This document shows positions 17,606 to 26,617 of a stretch of DNA of 64,000 bases, piece after piece. The position numbers and the translations under genes are program-made. Every line of letters starts with the position of its first letter. The stretch's first letter is position 1. The notes under the pieces are model-generated. The model did not search any database and had not been told where the DNA came from. It saw only the letters and a list, made by a program, of their open reading frames with translations. Origin of the DNA: Paraburkholderia sp. Tr-20389 (GTDB taxonomy: Bacteria > Pseudomonadota > Gammaproteobacteria > Burkholderiales > Burkholderiaceae); assembly GCF_017104565.1 (NCBI RefSeq), contig NZ_JAAGPD010000008.1:124001-188000 (forward strand), given 5' to 3'.

Positions 17606-17848
17606 ATGGCCGACGATCGCCCCGACGAGTGGAACATCGAACGCCTCGCGCTTGGGGTGCCAGGCTACAGCGAGCACGACACGCGCGAGCTTGCGCGTGC
17701 TATCGCCACGCTGCTAGGGCAGTCGTCGGCGATGCCACATCGTGTCGATCTGCCGCACGTCGAGCTGCAACTGCAAGGCAAGGCCGATGAAACGCAGTCC
17801 GAACTGGCCCGGCGTATCGTCGCATCGCTGTTGCGCGCACTGGAGTAA
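17606..17848 (+). CDS. small unidentified eCIS-operon protein
   Basis: The 80-residue protein starts on the base after the previous stop codon and ends five bases before the next start. It is predicted to be helical, with an acidic N-terminus (MADDRPDEW) and a C-terminal helix (LARRIVASLLRALE). It is too short for a confident family call. Its position suggests an assembly factor or baseplate adaptor. Confidence 0.6.
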   Translation: MADDRPDEWNIERLALGVPGYSEHDTRELARAIATLLGQSSAMPHRVDLPHVELQLQGKADETQSELARRIVASLLRALE

Positions 17849-17853
17849 CAGTT

Positions 17854-18594
17854 ATGGCCGCCGATTTCCTGAAGGGCGCGTTGATCTCTTTCACACCTGG
17901 CTTCATCAGCGTGACGCCCGATGTCATCGTCTTCCAGTACAACCCCGAAACCATCACACACACCTGGACAGCGGCCGGTGGCGACAGCGGAGCCGATTCG
18001 CAGGCGGGACGCAATCCGCAGGCGGTCAAAGGCACACCCGGCGAGACCTTCAGCTTCACGCTTTACCTTGACGCGAACGACATGATTGCGGACGGCAGCG
18101 CCAACCCCATTGCCTCCGGACTGGCACAGGCAAGTGGCGTGTATACGCGGCTGGCGGCGCTGGAAATGCTGCAATATCCGATGCCCTCGGCGGGCAGTTC
18201 AAGTCTGATCGGCACCGTGTCCGCGTCGATCGGGGCCGCGCCGGTCATAGGCAGCGCGACGGCCGCGGCGAGCGGAAACAACGAACCGGTGCCGCGCCTC
18301 GAGATGCCTACCGTACTGTTCGTCTGGGGACCGCAGCGCATCGTGCCCGTGCGTCTGACGGGACTGACGATAAACGAACGCCTCTATGACGCGATGCTCA
18401 ACCCGACGCATGCCGAGGCGCAGATCACCTTGCGTGTGCTGACCCCGGATGAGCTGCTTGCACTGAGCGCGCCCATGGCCGATGTCGCGAAGATCGCGTA
18501 CGTCTACACACAAGGACTGCGGCAAACGCAGGCACTCGCGAACCTTGGCGATGCGGCTGCGTCGATCGTGGGCATGCTGCCCACGCCCTTTTAG
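17854..18594 (+). CDS. contractile injection system tube/baseplate adaptor protein (CIS_tube, Afp7-like)
   Basis: The 246-residue protein shows the conserved opening of the CIS tube-associated family: a strand ending VFQYNPETITHTW, then GETFSFTLYLDA, and later a conserved VLFVWGPQRIVPVRLTGLTI strand followed by ERLYDAMLNP. In Afp/PVC systems such proteins sit between the tube and the central spike hub. The next gene supplies a LysM-like domain often fused to this family, so here the two parts are separate genes. Confidence 0.8.
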   Translation: MAADFLKGALISFTPGFISVTPDVIVFQYNPETITHTWTAAGGDSGADSQAGRNPQAVKGTPGETFSFTLYLDANDMIADGSANPIASGLAQASGVYTRLAALEMLQYPMPSAGSSSLIGTVSASIGAAPVIGSATAAASGNNEPVPRLEMPTVLFVWGPQRIVPVRLTGLTINERLYDAMLNPTHAEAQITLRVLTPDELLALSAPMADVAKIAYVYTQGLRQTQALANLGDAAASIVGMLPTPF

Positions 18595-18603
18595 GAGACG
18601 ACG

Positions 18604-18888
18604 ATGTTTTTCCCAGGCAGCCGCTATGCAGGCCAGTCAGCCTACACGTTCACGCGCAGCGACGGCGCGCACATCCAGCTCACACGTCTACCGCTGCCGG
18701 GCCCGGCGCTGGTACTCGGCTACTTCCATCGCGACGCGTCACAGCGCCTCGACCTCATCGCCAGCCACTACATGGCCGATGCGACGAAATTCTGGACACT
18801 GTGCGACGCCAACAACAGCGTCGTGCCCGACGCACTCGCCCAGCGCGAGCTGATCGGCATTCCACGCAACGCACCGGTGACCTCCTGA
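18604..18888 (+). CDS. LysM-like baseplate protein (gpX-type)
   Basis: The 94-residue protein contains the LysM-like core common to baseplate hub adaptors: LDLIASHYMADATKFWTLCDAN followed by LAQRELIGIPR. In phages and eCIS this fold connects the tube adaptor to the spike hub. AGGAG precedes its ATG. Its stop overlaps the start of the gpD-like gene (TGATG), so translation of the two is coupled. Confidence 0.8.
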   Translation: MFFPGSRYAGQSAYTFTRSDGAHIQLTRLPLPGPALVLGYFHRDASQRLDLIASHYMADATKFWTLCDANNSVVPDALAQRELIGIPRNAPVTS

Positions 18889-20087
18889 TGCCCGGCGGCT
18901 ACCAGATCCTGCTGAACGGCCAGTCGCCCGACTCCGACTTCTATACGAGCGTATCGACCGTCGAAGTCGAGGAAAGCATGGACATGCCGGCAGCGCTGCA
19001 ACTGACCCTGCCCGTGTCGCGCAGCGCGTCGGGCGGTCTGCTCTTTGTCGACGATGCGCGCCTCGCGCCGCTGGCGAATATCGCCGTCGTCGCTCAGACG
19101 GGCAGCGGTGCGCCGGCGGGTGCGGCAGGCGGTGCACTCTCTGCGGCAGCGAGTTTGATCGGCAATGCCGGCTCGCCCGGCATGCAATGCCTGTTCGACG
19201 GCTACGTGCTGTCGCAACGTCTACATCTGGAACGGGGCGCGACCTCGTCCACGCTCGACGTGTGGGGACAGGACGCAAGCTGGCTCATGAACATGAGCGA
19301 AAAAACGAAGGAGTGGGTCGACGTGACCGACGGAGCCGTCGCCAACAGCATTTTTGGGGACTACGGCATTACGCCTTCGGACCAGAACCTCGACGACGAT
19401 TCGGCGTCGCATACGGAAGCCGGACACAGCCTGATGCAGCGTGGCTCCGATATCCAGTTCCTGCGCATGCTCGCGCGGCGCAACGGCAAGGTCTGCCGGG
19501 TAGCCTGCGCCGACAAGCCGGGGCAGCGCACTGGCTACTTCGCCAAACCCAATCTCGACGGCGATCCCGTCGCCACGCTCACGCTCAATGACAAGGACAA
19601 CTGGACGGTCGGCTCCCTGAATATCGAATGGGACGCCACACGGGCGACATCCGTGGTCGCGCGGCAAAGCACGTTTGTTGACGCCGATCCATCCGGCGTA
19701 TCCGCCGACACCTCGGACTCCGGCCTCAAATTGCTGGGCGCCAAAGGCCTCGCGGACTTCACCGGCAAGAGCATGAGCGTGCTGCTGACGACGCCCGTCG
19801 ACGACGCCGGCGAACTGGCCTTGCGCGCCAAAGCGCTGTTGCGCGATGCGCTCTGGTTCCTGCGCTGCGAAGGCGACTCGGATCTCGAACGGCTCGGCGT
19901 GATATTGCGTGCCGGCATGATCGTCGCCCTTGCCGGCGTCGGCTCGCTGTACTCGGGCAAGTATCTCGTCTGGAGCGTGCGTCATTCGATCACACCTGAT
20001 GCGCACACGATGAAATTCACCCTGGTCCGCAATGCCGTCGGTGCGGCAAGCGCCGGTGCGTCGCTACCGGCCTTGCCGGGTCTTTAG
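18888..20087 (+). CDS. baseplate hub protein (gpD/VgrG N-terminal-like)
   Basis: The 399-residue protein is the hub half of a VgrG-type spike: CLFDGYVLSQRLHLERG, VWGQDASWLMNM, and QRGSDIQFLRMLARRNGKVCRV, where VgrG and phage gpD proteins have their conserved hub motifs, followed by a C-terminal strand VWSVRHSITPDAHTMKFTL. The start at 18888 is set by the TGATG overlap with the upstream stop; the longer frame from 18801 is a shadow of the LysM gene. The beta-helix spike domain is missing and is supplied by the next gene. Confidence 0.85.
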   Translation: MPGGYQILLNGQSPDSDFYTSVSTVEVEESMDMPAALQLTLPVSRSASGGLLFVDDARLAPLANIAVVAQTGSGAPAGAAGGALSAAASLIGNAGSPGMQCLFDGYVLSQRLHLERGATSSTLDVWGQDASWLMNMSEKTKEWVDVTDGAVANSIFGDYGITPSDQNLDDDSASHTEAGHSLMQRGSDIQFLRMLARRNGKVCRVACADKPGQRTGYFAKPNLDGDPVATLTLNDKDNWTVGSLNIEWDATRATSVVARQSTFVDADPSGVSADTSDSGLKLLGAKGLADFTGKSMSVLLTTPVDDAGELALRAKALLRDALWFLRCEGDSDLERLGVILRAGMIVALAGVGSLYSGKYLVWSVRHSITPDAHTMKFTLVRNAVGAASAGASLPALPGL

Positions 20088-20097
20088 GAGACTGGCC

Positions 20098-20607
20098 ATG
20101 CAGGACACCACGCTCACCGATGTCATCGACCGGCTGCGCAACCGCTTTTACGGCAAGTATCGCGGCACGGTCACCGAGGTCGACAGCAAGACGCTGCGCA
20201 TCAAGGCAAAAGTGCCCTCGGTGCTGACCGATCAGGAAACGGGCTGGTGCGTGTGCTGCGTGCCCTTCGCGGGCGCGGGCATGGGCATGACGTTTCTGCC
20301 CGAAAAGGGCGCGGGCGTCTGGATCGAATTCGAAGGCGGCGACGTGTCCTTTCCGATCTTCACCGGCTGCTACTGGCGAGACGGAGAGCTGCCCGCCGAC
20401 GCTGCACCCGACGTCAAGGTCATCGTGACCCGCTCGGGTCACAAGATCGTGCTGGACGACAGCGCCGGGACCATCACCATCTCGGACCCGAATCAGAATT
20501 CCGTCGAACTGTCCGCGAGCGGCATCACGCTGACGCGTGGCGCGCACAGCATCGAGATCAGCGATTCGGCTGTGAACGTCAACGACGGCGCGCTGGAGGT
20601 GATCTGA
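20098..20607 (+). CDS. baseplate spike protein (gpV/gp5 OB-fold)
   Basis: The 169-residue protein is the spike half of the split VgrG. An OB-fold (YRGTVTEVD, GWCVCCVPFAG, GAGVWIEFEGGDVSFPIFTG) is followed by repeating short strands (KIVLDDSAGTITISDP, VELSASGITLTRG, HSIEISDSAVNV), typical of the trimeric beta-helix needle. AGGAG at the end of the upstream gene serves as ribosome binding site. The start codon at 20098 rather than 20032 is chosen on that basis. Confidence 0.88.
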   Translation: MQDTTLTDVIDRLRNRFYGKYRGTVTEVDSKTLRIKAKVPSVLTDQETGWCVCCVPFAGAGMGMTFLPEKGAGVWIEFEGGDVSFPIFTGCYWRDGELPADAAPDVKVIVTRSGHKIVLDDSAGTITISDPNQNSVELSASGITLTRGAHSIEISDSAVNVNDGALEVI

Positions 20608-20936
20608 TGCCCGCATTGCTGAATACGCAAAGCATGCTGATGTGCCCGCACGGCGGCACGGTGCAGACCATCCCAGGTAACCAGAACGTGATGATAGGCG
20701 GCGCCGTTGCCGCGCGGTCGACGGATACCTTCATCATCACGGGCTGCCCGTACATGCTCGGCCCGGCGCCGCATCCGTGCGTACAGGTCAAATGGGTCCA
20801 GCCGGCCGCAAAAAGCCAGGCGGACGGAGATTTCCTGCTGACGCAATCGAGCGTGGGCCTGTGTATCGCACCCGATCAGGCGGTGCAGGGCACCGTGCTG
20901 ATCAACATGGCGCAACAGCAGGTAACAGGTCTCTGA
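20607..20936 (+). CDS. PAAR-like spike tip protein (DUF4280-type)
   Basis: The 109-residue protein overlaps the spike gene stop (TGATG). It opens with MLMCPHGGTVQ and has further cysteines (ITGCPYML, PHPCVQV, VGLCIAP), matching metal-stabilised PAAR-like tip proteins that cap spikes. Such tips sharpen the needle and can carry cargo domains, but here there is no extension. The shadow frame starting at 20247 is inside the spike gene and is rejected. Confidence 0.75.
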   Translation: MPALLNTQSMLMCPHGGTVQTIPGNQNVMIGGAVAARSTDTFIITGCPYMLGPAPHPCVQVKWVQPAAKSQADGDFLLTQSSVGLCIAPDQAVQGTVLINMAQQQVTGL

Positions 20937-20947
20937 GGAGCCGGATC

Positions 20948-21328
20948 ATGGCGCAACGAGCCGACTATGCCTTTCCCTTCCACCTCGATCCGGGCTCGGG
21001 ACAAGCTGCGCAGGCGCCCTACACGGACCATGTCGACCAGATGATCCGCCAGATCCTGCTGACCGCGCCCGGCGAACGCGCCGACCTGCCCGAGTTCGGC
21101 TGTGGTGTACGGCAGATGCTGTTCGCGCCGAACTCCGACGCACTTCAAGCGTCGGCCCGCCTGCTCGTTCTGCAAAGCCTCAAGCGGTGGCTGGGCGATC
21201 AGATCACGGTGCAGTACGTCAACGTGACGAATGGGCCCGACGGCGACGACGCGACCATGCTGATCCAGATCGGTTACACGCTGCTCGAAACACAGTCGCT
21301 GCAACGCACCGAAGTACGGGTGAACTGA
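20948..21328 (+). CDS. gp25-like baseplate protein
   Basis: The 126-residue protein has the core of the gp25/gpW/TssE family: HVDQMIRQILLTAPGERADLPEFGCGVRQMLFAPN. The gp25 protein nucleates sheath polymerisation at the baseplate. AGGAG lies 7-11 bases before the start. The 230-residue frame starting upstream at 20777 is not needed. Confidence 0.92.
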   Translation: MAQRADYAFPFHLDPGSGQAAQAPYTDHVDQMIRQILLTAPGERADLPEFGCGVRQMLFAPNSDALQASARLLVLQSLKRWLGDQITVQYVNVTNGPDGDDATMLIQIGYTLLETQSLQRTEVRVN

Positions 21329-21329
21329 C

Positions 21330-23867
21330 ATGTCGTCTCGCGACCGGCGCGCCGCCGTCATCACTTCCGATCACTACAACGGTATCGACTTCGTCGAGAT
21401 TGCCGATGCGGCCCAGACCACCTTGAAGGTCCACTTTCTGAACGAGGTGGCCGTCAAGGGAACCCTGACGTCGGCTCCGTCGATCACTGGCGGCGAAACG
21501 ATCCCGAGCGTCGCGGTACTGCCCGTCTCAGACACCGACTGGTCTAACGCTGACGGCCACGTGAGCCTGACGCTGCACACTGCCGCGCCCGGCGATTTCT
21601 CCACCTACACGCTGACGCTGTCAAGCCCGGTACTCGACAACTTCTATGACAGCGTGCCCTTCTCGTTCAAGGCGGGCTGCCCATCCGACCTCGACTGCGA
21701 AAACGCCGCACCGCCTTGCCCCGCAGTGCCCGCCGACGCGCCGCCCATCGACTACCTCGCAAAAGACTTTCTGTCGTTTCGGCAGGCACTGCTCGACTTC
21801 TCCGCGCTGCGCTATCCGAACTGGCAGGAGCGTTCGGAGGCGGACTTCGGCGTCATGTTTCTCGAAGCCCTGAGCGCGCTGGGCGACGACCTGAGCTATA
21901 CGCAGGACCGTGTATTCGCCGAAGCATCGCTCGACACGGCGACGCAGCGCGCGTCCGTCGTGCGTCACGCGCGCCTTGTCGACTACCAGCCGCAGCCTGC
22001 GCTGGCCGCCACCGTGATGCTTCAGGTGGATGTCGACTCCGCGTGCACCGAATTGCCGTACGGATTTGCGGCGTACGCGAGCGATCCGGCCGGCAATCGT
22101 GTCGTCTTCGAGACGGGACCATCGCTCGCTGCGAGAAGAGTCGCGGACGACAGTGCGACGCTGCTGATCCAGCCGCCGAACCAACCCGTCAACGCGCTGT
22201 GGAATCGCGGCCGGATCAATCCGTACTGGTTCGACGACAGCCGCGTATGCCTGCCTGCAGGCGCCACGTCGATGATGGTGCTCGGCCACGGGTTCGGCTT
22301 CATCGCCGGACAGGCGCTGCTGATCGAAACCGCGCCGCTCACGCCAGCCGATCCACCCGTGCGCCAGATCGTGCATCTGCTGCCCGCCAACAGCCCGGCC
22401 GGTCCGTTTGCCGAGGCTATTTTCGATGACGTGTTCCTGACCGATCCGCAAACGAACCTGCTCCCCGGCGCGGGCGCGGCGCCTGCCTCGCCTGCGGCCG
22501 GCCCGCAGCCCACGCCTGTGACGATTCTGCGCTGGCAGAGCAACGATGCGTTGTCGCAGGCCCGCGATCTGAGCAAGACCTGTGTCGTCGGCAATCTGCT
22601 CGCCGCCACGCAAGGCGAGACGTGCGCCGACGAAACTTTCGTAGCGCGCACGGATGGCTTACCCGTCTTCGGAATGACAGTGACGACCGTGCGCGACGGG
22701 CCGTATCCGTCCGCAGCGCAATCTGTCGATGAAACGCCGGAAGCGCCGCCCATCCACCTGTACACCTTGCGCAACGGCTCGCTCGCCTGGCTTGCCCAGC
22801 CCGGCTGTGCCGACACGGGCATCGGCGCTGGCGCCGGGCAGCCGTTCAACACGCCTGCCAGTCCGGAGATCGTCGTGAGTTCGGCCACCACGGCGACGGA
22901 GCATCCCGTATGGAACTGGCGCGCTTCGCTGCTCGACGGGGGCAATTTCGATCTGTCGTTCACGCTGGACGATGCGCGCTATAGCAAACTCGTGCGCAAT
23001 TCGGACGGGACAGACCAGTTCGACTACGACGGCGACGCGAGCAGCACGCTGCGCTTCGGCGACGGCGTGTTCGGGCTCATTCCGCCCGACGGCACGACGT
23101 TCACCGTGACCTATCGCGTCACGCGCGGCACAGGCGGCAATGTATCGGCCGATACCATCACCCGGTTCGATCCCGTCAGGTTTGCGGGCGTTCAAGGCGT
23201 CACCAATCCGCTCGCGGCGAGCGGCGGCGCCGACGCGCAGTCGCTGGACTCGGTGCGCCGGCTGGCGCCAGCGGCGTTCCGCGCCGTTCAGTTCCGGGCC
23301 GTCAAACCCGACGACTACGCGGCGGCCGCGCAAACGCTGCCTTGGGTGCAGCGCGCGGGTTGCGTGTTCCGCTGGACGGGCAGTTGGCTGACCGCTTTCA
23401 CGACCCCAGATCCGCACAACAGCGACGACATCACCGTTGACGAGCGCACTGCCCTGGTCGCCCTGCTCAACCGCTATCGGATGGCGGGATATGAATCGTA
23501 TGTGCCTGATCCGCGCTATGTATCCATCGATCTGCTAATCGAGATCTGCGCTCAGGCAAGTGCGTTTCGCGCCGACGTGGAACGCCGCCTCGGCGAGGCG
23601 CTGTCGACAAACGGCGGATTCTTCGCATTCGACAAATTCTCCTTCGGCGCACCGCTCGAACGCAGCCGACTCGAGGCCGTGCTGCAAAGCGTACCGGGCG
23701 TGGCCGGCGTGCTGTGCATCGAAGCCCGCGTGCGGGGCCGGTCATTCGTATTCCTGCCTATGCCCGACGAAATCACCGTTGCCGTCGACGAAATCATTCG
23801 TTGCGACAACGATCCGTCCCGCCCCGAGCGCGGCGCCATCAAGCTATCCGTGATGGGGGGAAAATGA
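21330..23867 (+). CDS. baseplate wedge protein (gpJ-like, first copy)
   Basis: The 845-residue protein belongs to the large phage/eCIS baseplate assembly proteins (gpJ/Afp11 type). It has IDYLAKDFLSFRQALLDF and WQERSEADFGVMFLEALSALGDDLSYTQDR near residues 140-190, and the conserved C-terminal gpJ segment: FGDGVFGLIPPDGTTFTVTYR, GGNVSADTI, then RRLAPAAFRAVQFRAVKPDDYAAAAQ. It starts one base after the gp25 gene stop. Wedge proteins ring the hub and transmit the firing signal. Confidence 0.88.
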   Translation: MSSRDRRAAVITSDHYNGIDFVEIADAAQTTLKVHFLNEVAVKGTLTSAPSITGGETIPSVAVLPVSDTDWSNADGHVSLTLHTAAPGDFSTYTLTLSSPVLDNFYDSVPFSFKAGCPSDLDCENAAPPCPAVPADAPPIDYLAKDFLSFRQALLDFSALRYPNWQERSEADFGVMFLEALSALGDDLSYTQDRVFAEASLDTATQRASVVRHARLVDYQPQPALAATVMLQVDVDSACTELPYGFAAYASDPAGNRVVFETGPSLAARRVADDSATLLIQPPNQPVNALWNRGRINPYWFDDSRVCLPAGATSMMVLGHGFGFIAGQALLIETAPLTPADPPVRQIVHLLPANSPAGPFAEAIFDDVFLTDPQTNLLPGAGAAPASPAAGPQPTPVTILRWQSNDALSQARDLSKTCVVGNLLAATQGETCADETFVARTDGLPVFGMTVTTVRDGPYPSAAQSVDETPEAPPIHLYTLRNGSLAWLAQPGCADTGIGAGAGQPFNTPASPEIVVSSATTATEHPVWNWRASLLDGGNFDLSFTLDDARYSKLVRNSDGTDQFDYDGDASSTLRFGDGVFGLIPPDGTTFTVTYRVTRGTGGNVSADTITRFDPVRFAGVQGVTNPLAASGGADAQSLDSVRRLAPAAFRAVQFRAVKPDDYAAAAQTLPWVQRAGCVFRWTGSWLTAFTTPDPHNSDDITVDERTALVALLNRYRMAGYESYVPDPRYVSIDLLIEICAQASAFRADVERRLGEALSTNGGFFAFDKFSFGAPLERSRLEAVLQSVPGVAGVLCIEARVRGRSFVFLPMPDEITVAVDEIIRCDNDPSRPERGAIKLSVMGGK

Positions 23868-26617
23868 CCGACAACGCATCCGGCAAGCCGGCATGCCCAT
23901 GCGGGACCTTCGAACATCCCGCCGTGCCGGACAACGCGCCTGGCCTGTCCGCGCTGGTGTATCGCGCCGGCGACTATGCCGCGTTCCGCCGCGCACTGCT
24001 GATGGCCCTCGCAGGCGAGATGTCGCTCAGCCGCACCGATACGAGCGGCGCCTCGCTGCTATGGCGGCCGGCCACGGGCGATCTCGCGCTGCAGATGATC
24101 GAATGGTGGGCGTACGTATCGGACATCGTGACGTTCTATAGCGAGCGCTGCGCAAACGAATCGTACTTACGTACGGCGATACTGCCCGAGAACGTCAACC
24201 GGCTGGTCAGGCTGCTCGGTTATCGCCCAAAGCCCGCGCTGGGCGCGCGGGGCGAACTGTGCGCCCTCGTCAACCGCGCGCGCCCGACGCTCGTTCCGGC
24301 CGGTCTGCAGGTGCAGAACAAGCCGGGCCCAGGCCAGCCGCCGCAAGTGTTCGAGGTCGACGTGGATACGACGGTCGGACAACCCGACATTCAGCCCGTC
24401 ACCGCGGCACCTCAGTTCGCCGCTTCTCTCGTCAACGCCGCCAGCGATGGCAGCGCCAGCGCGACGCTGCTGGTCGCCGGCGCGGTTAGCACGGTCAAGC
24501 CAGGCGATGGCGTGATGTTCATCAGGAACGGATTCGACGGCACGTCCGCGCAATACGTGACGGGCACGCTGCAGAGTCTCGTGCAAGTCCGCGCACCCGA
24601 TGGCTCGCGCAATACCAGCATCGCGCTCGACGCTGACGCGTTGCCGGACGCCAGCTTCGCCGATGTCGACGCAACACACTGGCGCCTGCTGAGAAGCACG
24701 GGCAGCGCGACGTTGTACCCATATCTGCCGGACACGCATCTCGCGCCGACTGGCGGCGGCCCGTATATCGTCTCGCTGCGCCTCGCGTCGATCTTCCGTC
24801 AGATCCAGCCGGGCGACATCGTGGTGGTGGACAACATGACGGTGCCGCGCGCGGCGGCGCGCTGCGCGGGCGTGGTGACCGCATGCACCGAAAACATCTT
24901 CTACGCGAACAACCCGGGCGACCCCGGCAACCCGCCGTCATCCAAAGACGCCAATACACCCGTACCCGCCGTGCCTGTCCCGCACACGGTGCTCACCGTG
25001 CAGATGCCTGTCAGCCCTTCCGGGGATGCCACGACCGTCGTGATGCGTTACGGATGGCGCGATGTCGGCACGCTGGTCAATCTGCCTGCCACCGCAGCCG
25101 GGTCGTCGGCACCGGGGGTTGCATTGAGTACAGCGGCGCCCACGTCGACGGCACAGGCCATTGCATCGGTATCCTCAACGTCGAGCGGCGATGGCGCAGC
25201 CGCGCCCGCCGTCACGTCGGCGTTCGTGGTCGATAGCGACGGCACAGGGAGCGCCGCGAGCGTCGACGCAAACGGCAACATCACCCTTGACCCCGCCGCG
25301 CCCGCTTTGTCGCCGCCGCTGTCGGTGCTGTTCAATCGTGTGCCCGTCTCGCGCGGCCAATCCGTCGACGAAACACTGGGGAGCGGCGACGGCACCATCC
25401 TGAACCAGAACTTCACGCTCCAGAAAAAACCGGTGACCTACTTCGCGGACCCTGCGGGACGTTCTGGCGACGGATTCAGCAGCACCGTCCGGATCTGGGT
25501 CAACGGTATCCAGTGGAGCGAAGTGCCCGACTTCTTCGGCCAGCCGGGAGACGCACAAGTATTCACCACGCGTGAAGACGAAGCGGGCAACACGCATGTC
25601 GTGTTCGGCGACGGACGTCAGGGCGCGCGCCTGCCGACCGGGGTCAACAACGTCAGCGCATCGTATCGCTATGGCGCGGGTGCTGACGCGCCACCGCCTG
25701 CCACCCTCGTCTCGATTCTGCAAACGCAGCCGGGGCTCGCGTCCTTTGTGAATCCCGTTGCGCCGACAGGTGGCGCGGACGCGGACCCGCCTGAACGCGT
25801 CCGGACGCTGGCCCCCAACTCCGTGTTGAGTTTTGGCCGCGCCGTTTCGCTGTTCGACTTCCAGGCGATCGCGGCCGCCGCGCCGGGCGTCACAGCGGCC
25901 CAAGCCGCCTTTGCGTTCGATGAGCAGACGCAGCGTCCCGCCGTCCATGTGTGGGTGGCGGGCGACGCAGGTGCAGCGGACGCGGCGCGCAACGCTCTGG
26001 CAGGCGCAGCGGACAGCAACCGGCCCTTCAATGTGCAGGCTGCCGTCCCCGTCGACATGGTGCTGAGCCTGTCGTATGTGCGCGATGCCCGCTATCTCGA
26101 CAGTGCCGTGCAACAGGCATTGCACGACGCGCTGGTCGCCCCCCAGAGCGGGCTGTTCGGCGCACAGCGCGTCGTGATCGGCGCGCCGCTGTACGACAGC
26201 GACATCTATGCAGCCTGCCTCGCGGTGCCGGGTGTCGTCGCCGTGCATGATCTGTCTTTCGCACCGGCTCCCGCGCTGCGTATCCCGCTTCCACGGCGTG
26301 TTCCGTTTCCACGGCGCATCCTGTTCGCGCGCGGCGTTTCCCGCATCGACGTGGCGGCGTCGCGCAGGGCCGCCGTACCGATGCATGTGTCGATCCCCGG
26401 ATCGACGCTCGCGAGCCGCCTGGGCAGCGCCGCCCATGTCTCTACCAGCGCACTTGCGCCGTTGCGCAAGCCCGCGGCGCCGAAGACCTCGGGCGCACCT
26501 GTCGCCGCGTTGCGCACCCAATGCCGTCCCGCGCGCTATGCGCCCGGCGATGGACGCTATTACCGGGTGCCCGATGACAGCGTGCATCTGAAGTTGCATG
26601 GGGAGGCAGCGTCATGA
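23864..26617 (+). CDS. baseplate wedge protein (gpJ-like, second copy)
   Basis: The 917-residue protein overlaps its predecessor by four bases (ATGA) and shares the same outline: IEWWAYVSDIVTFYSERCANE early on, and a late HVVFGDGRQGARLPTGVNN, VNPVAPTGGADAD, VRTLAPNSVLSFGRAVSLFDFQAIAAAAPGV. A three-cysteine N-terminus (CPCGTFEHP) is notable. A long alanine/serine-rich middle (residues about 405-500) looks like a flexible insert. The preceding start at 23714 lies inside the first wedge gene and is rejected. Two distinct gpJ-like wedges suggest a heteromeric baseplate ring. Confidence 0.85.
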   Translation: MTDNASGKPACPCGTFEHPAVPDNAPGLSALVYRAGDYAAFRRALLMALAGEMSLSRTDTSGASLLWRPATGDLALQMIEWWAYVSDIVTFYSERCANESYLRTAILPENVNRLVRLLGYRPKPALGARGELCALVNRARPTLVPAGLQVQNKPGPGQPPQVFEVDVDTTVGQPDIQPVTAAPQFAASLVNAASDGSASATLLVAGAVSTVKPGDGVMFIRNGFDGTSAQYVTGTLQSLVQVRAPDGSRNTSIALDADALPDASFADVDATHWRLLRSTGSATLYPYLPDTHLAPTGGGPYIVSLRLASIFRQIQPGDIVVVDNMTVPRAAARCAGVVTACTENIFYANNPGDPGNPPSSKDANTPVPAVPVPHTVLTVQMPVSPSGDATTVVMRYGWRDVGTLVNLPATAAGSSAPGVALSTAAPTSTAQAIASVSSTSSGDGAAAPAVTSAFVVDSDGTGSAASVDANGNITLDPAAPALSPPLSVLFNRVPVSRGQSVDETLGSGDGTILNQNFTLQKKPVTYFADPAGRSGDGFSSTVRIWVNGIQWSEVPDFFGQPGDAQVFTTREDEAGNTHVVFGDGRQGARLPTGVNNVSASYRYGAGADAPPPATLVSILQTQPGLASFVNPVAPTGGADADPPERVRTLAPNSVLSFGRAVSLFDFQAIAAAAPGVTAAQAAFAFDEQTQRPAVHVWVAGDAGAADAARNALAGAADSNRPFNVQAAVPVDMVLSLSYVRDARYLDSAVQQALHDALVAPQSGLFGAQRVVIGAPLYDSDIYAACLAVPGVVAVHDLSFAPAPALRIPLPRRVPFPRRILFARGVSRIDVAASRRAAVPMHVSIPGSTLASRLGSAAHVSTSALAPLRKPAAPKTSGAPVAALRTQCRPARYAPGDGRYYRVPDDSVHLKLHGEAAS

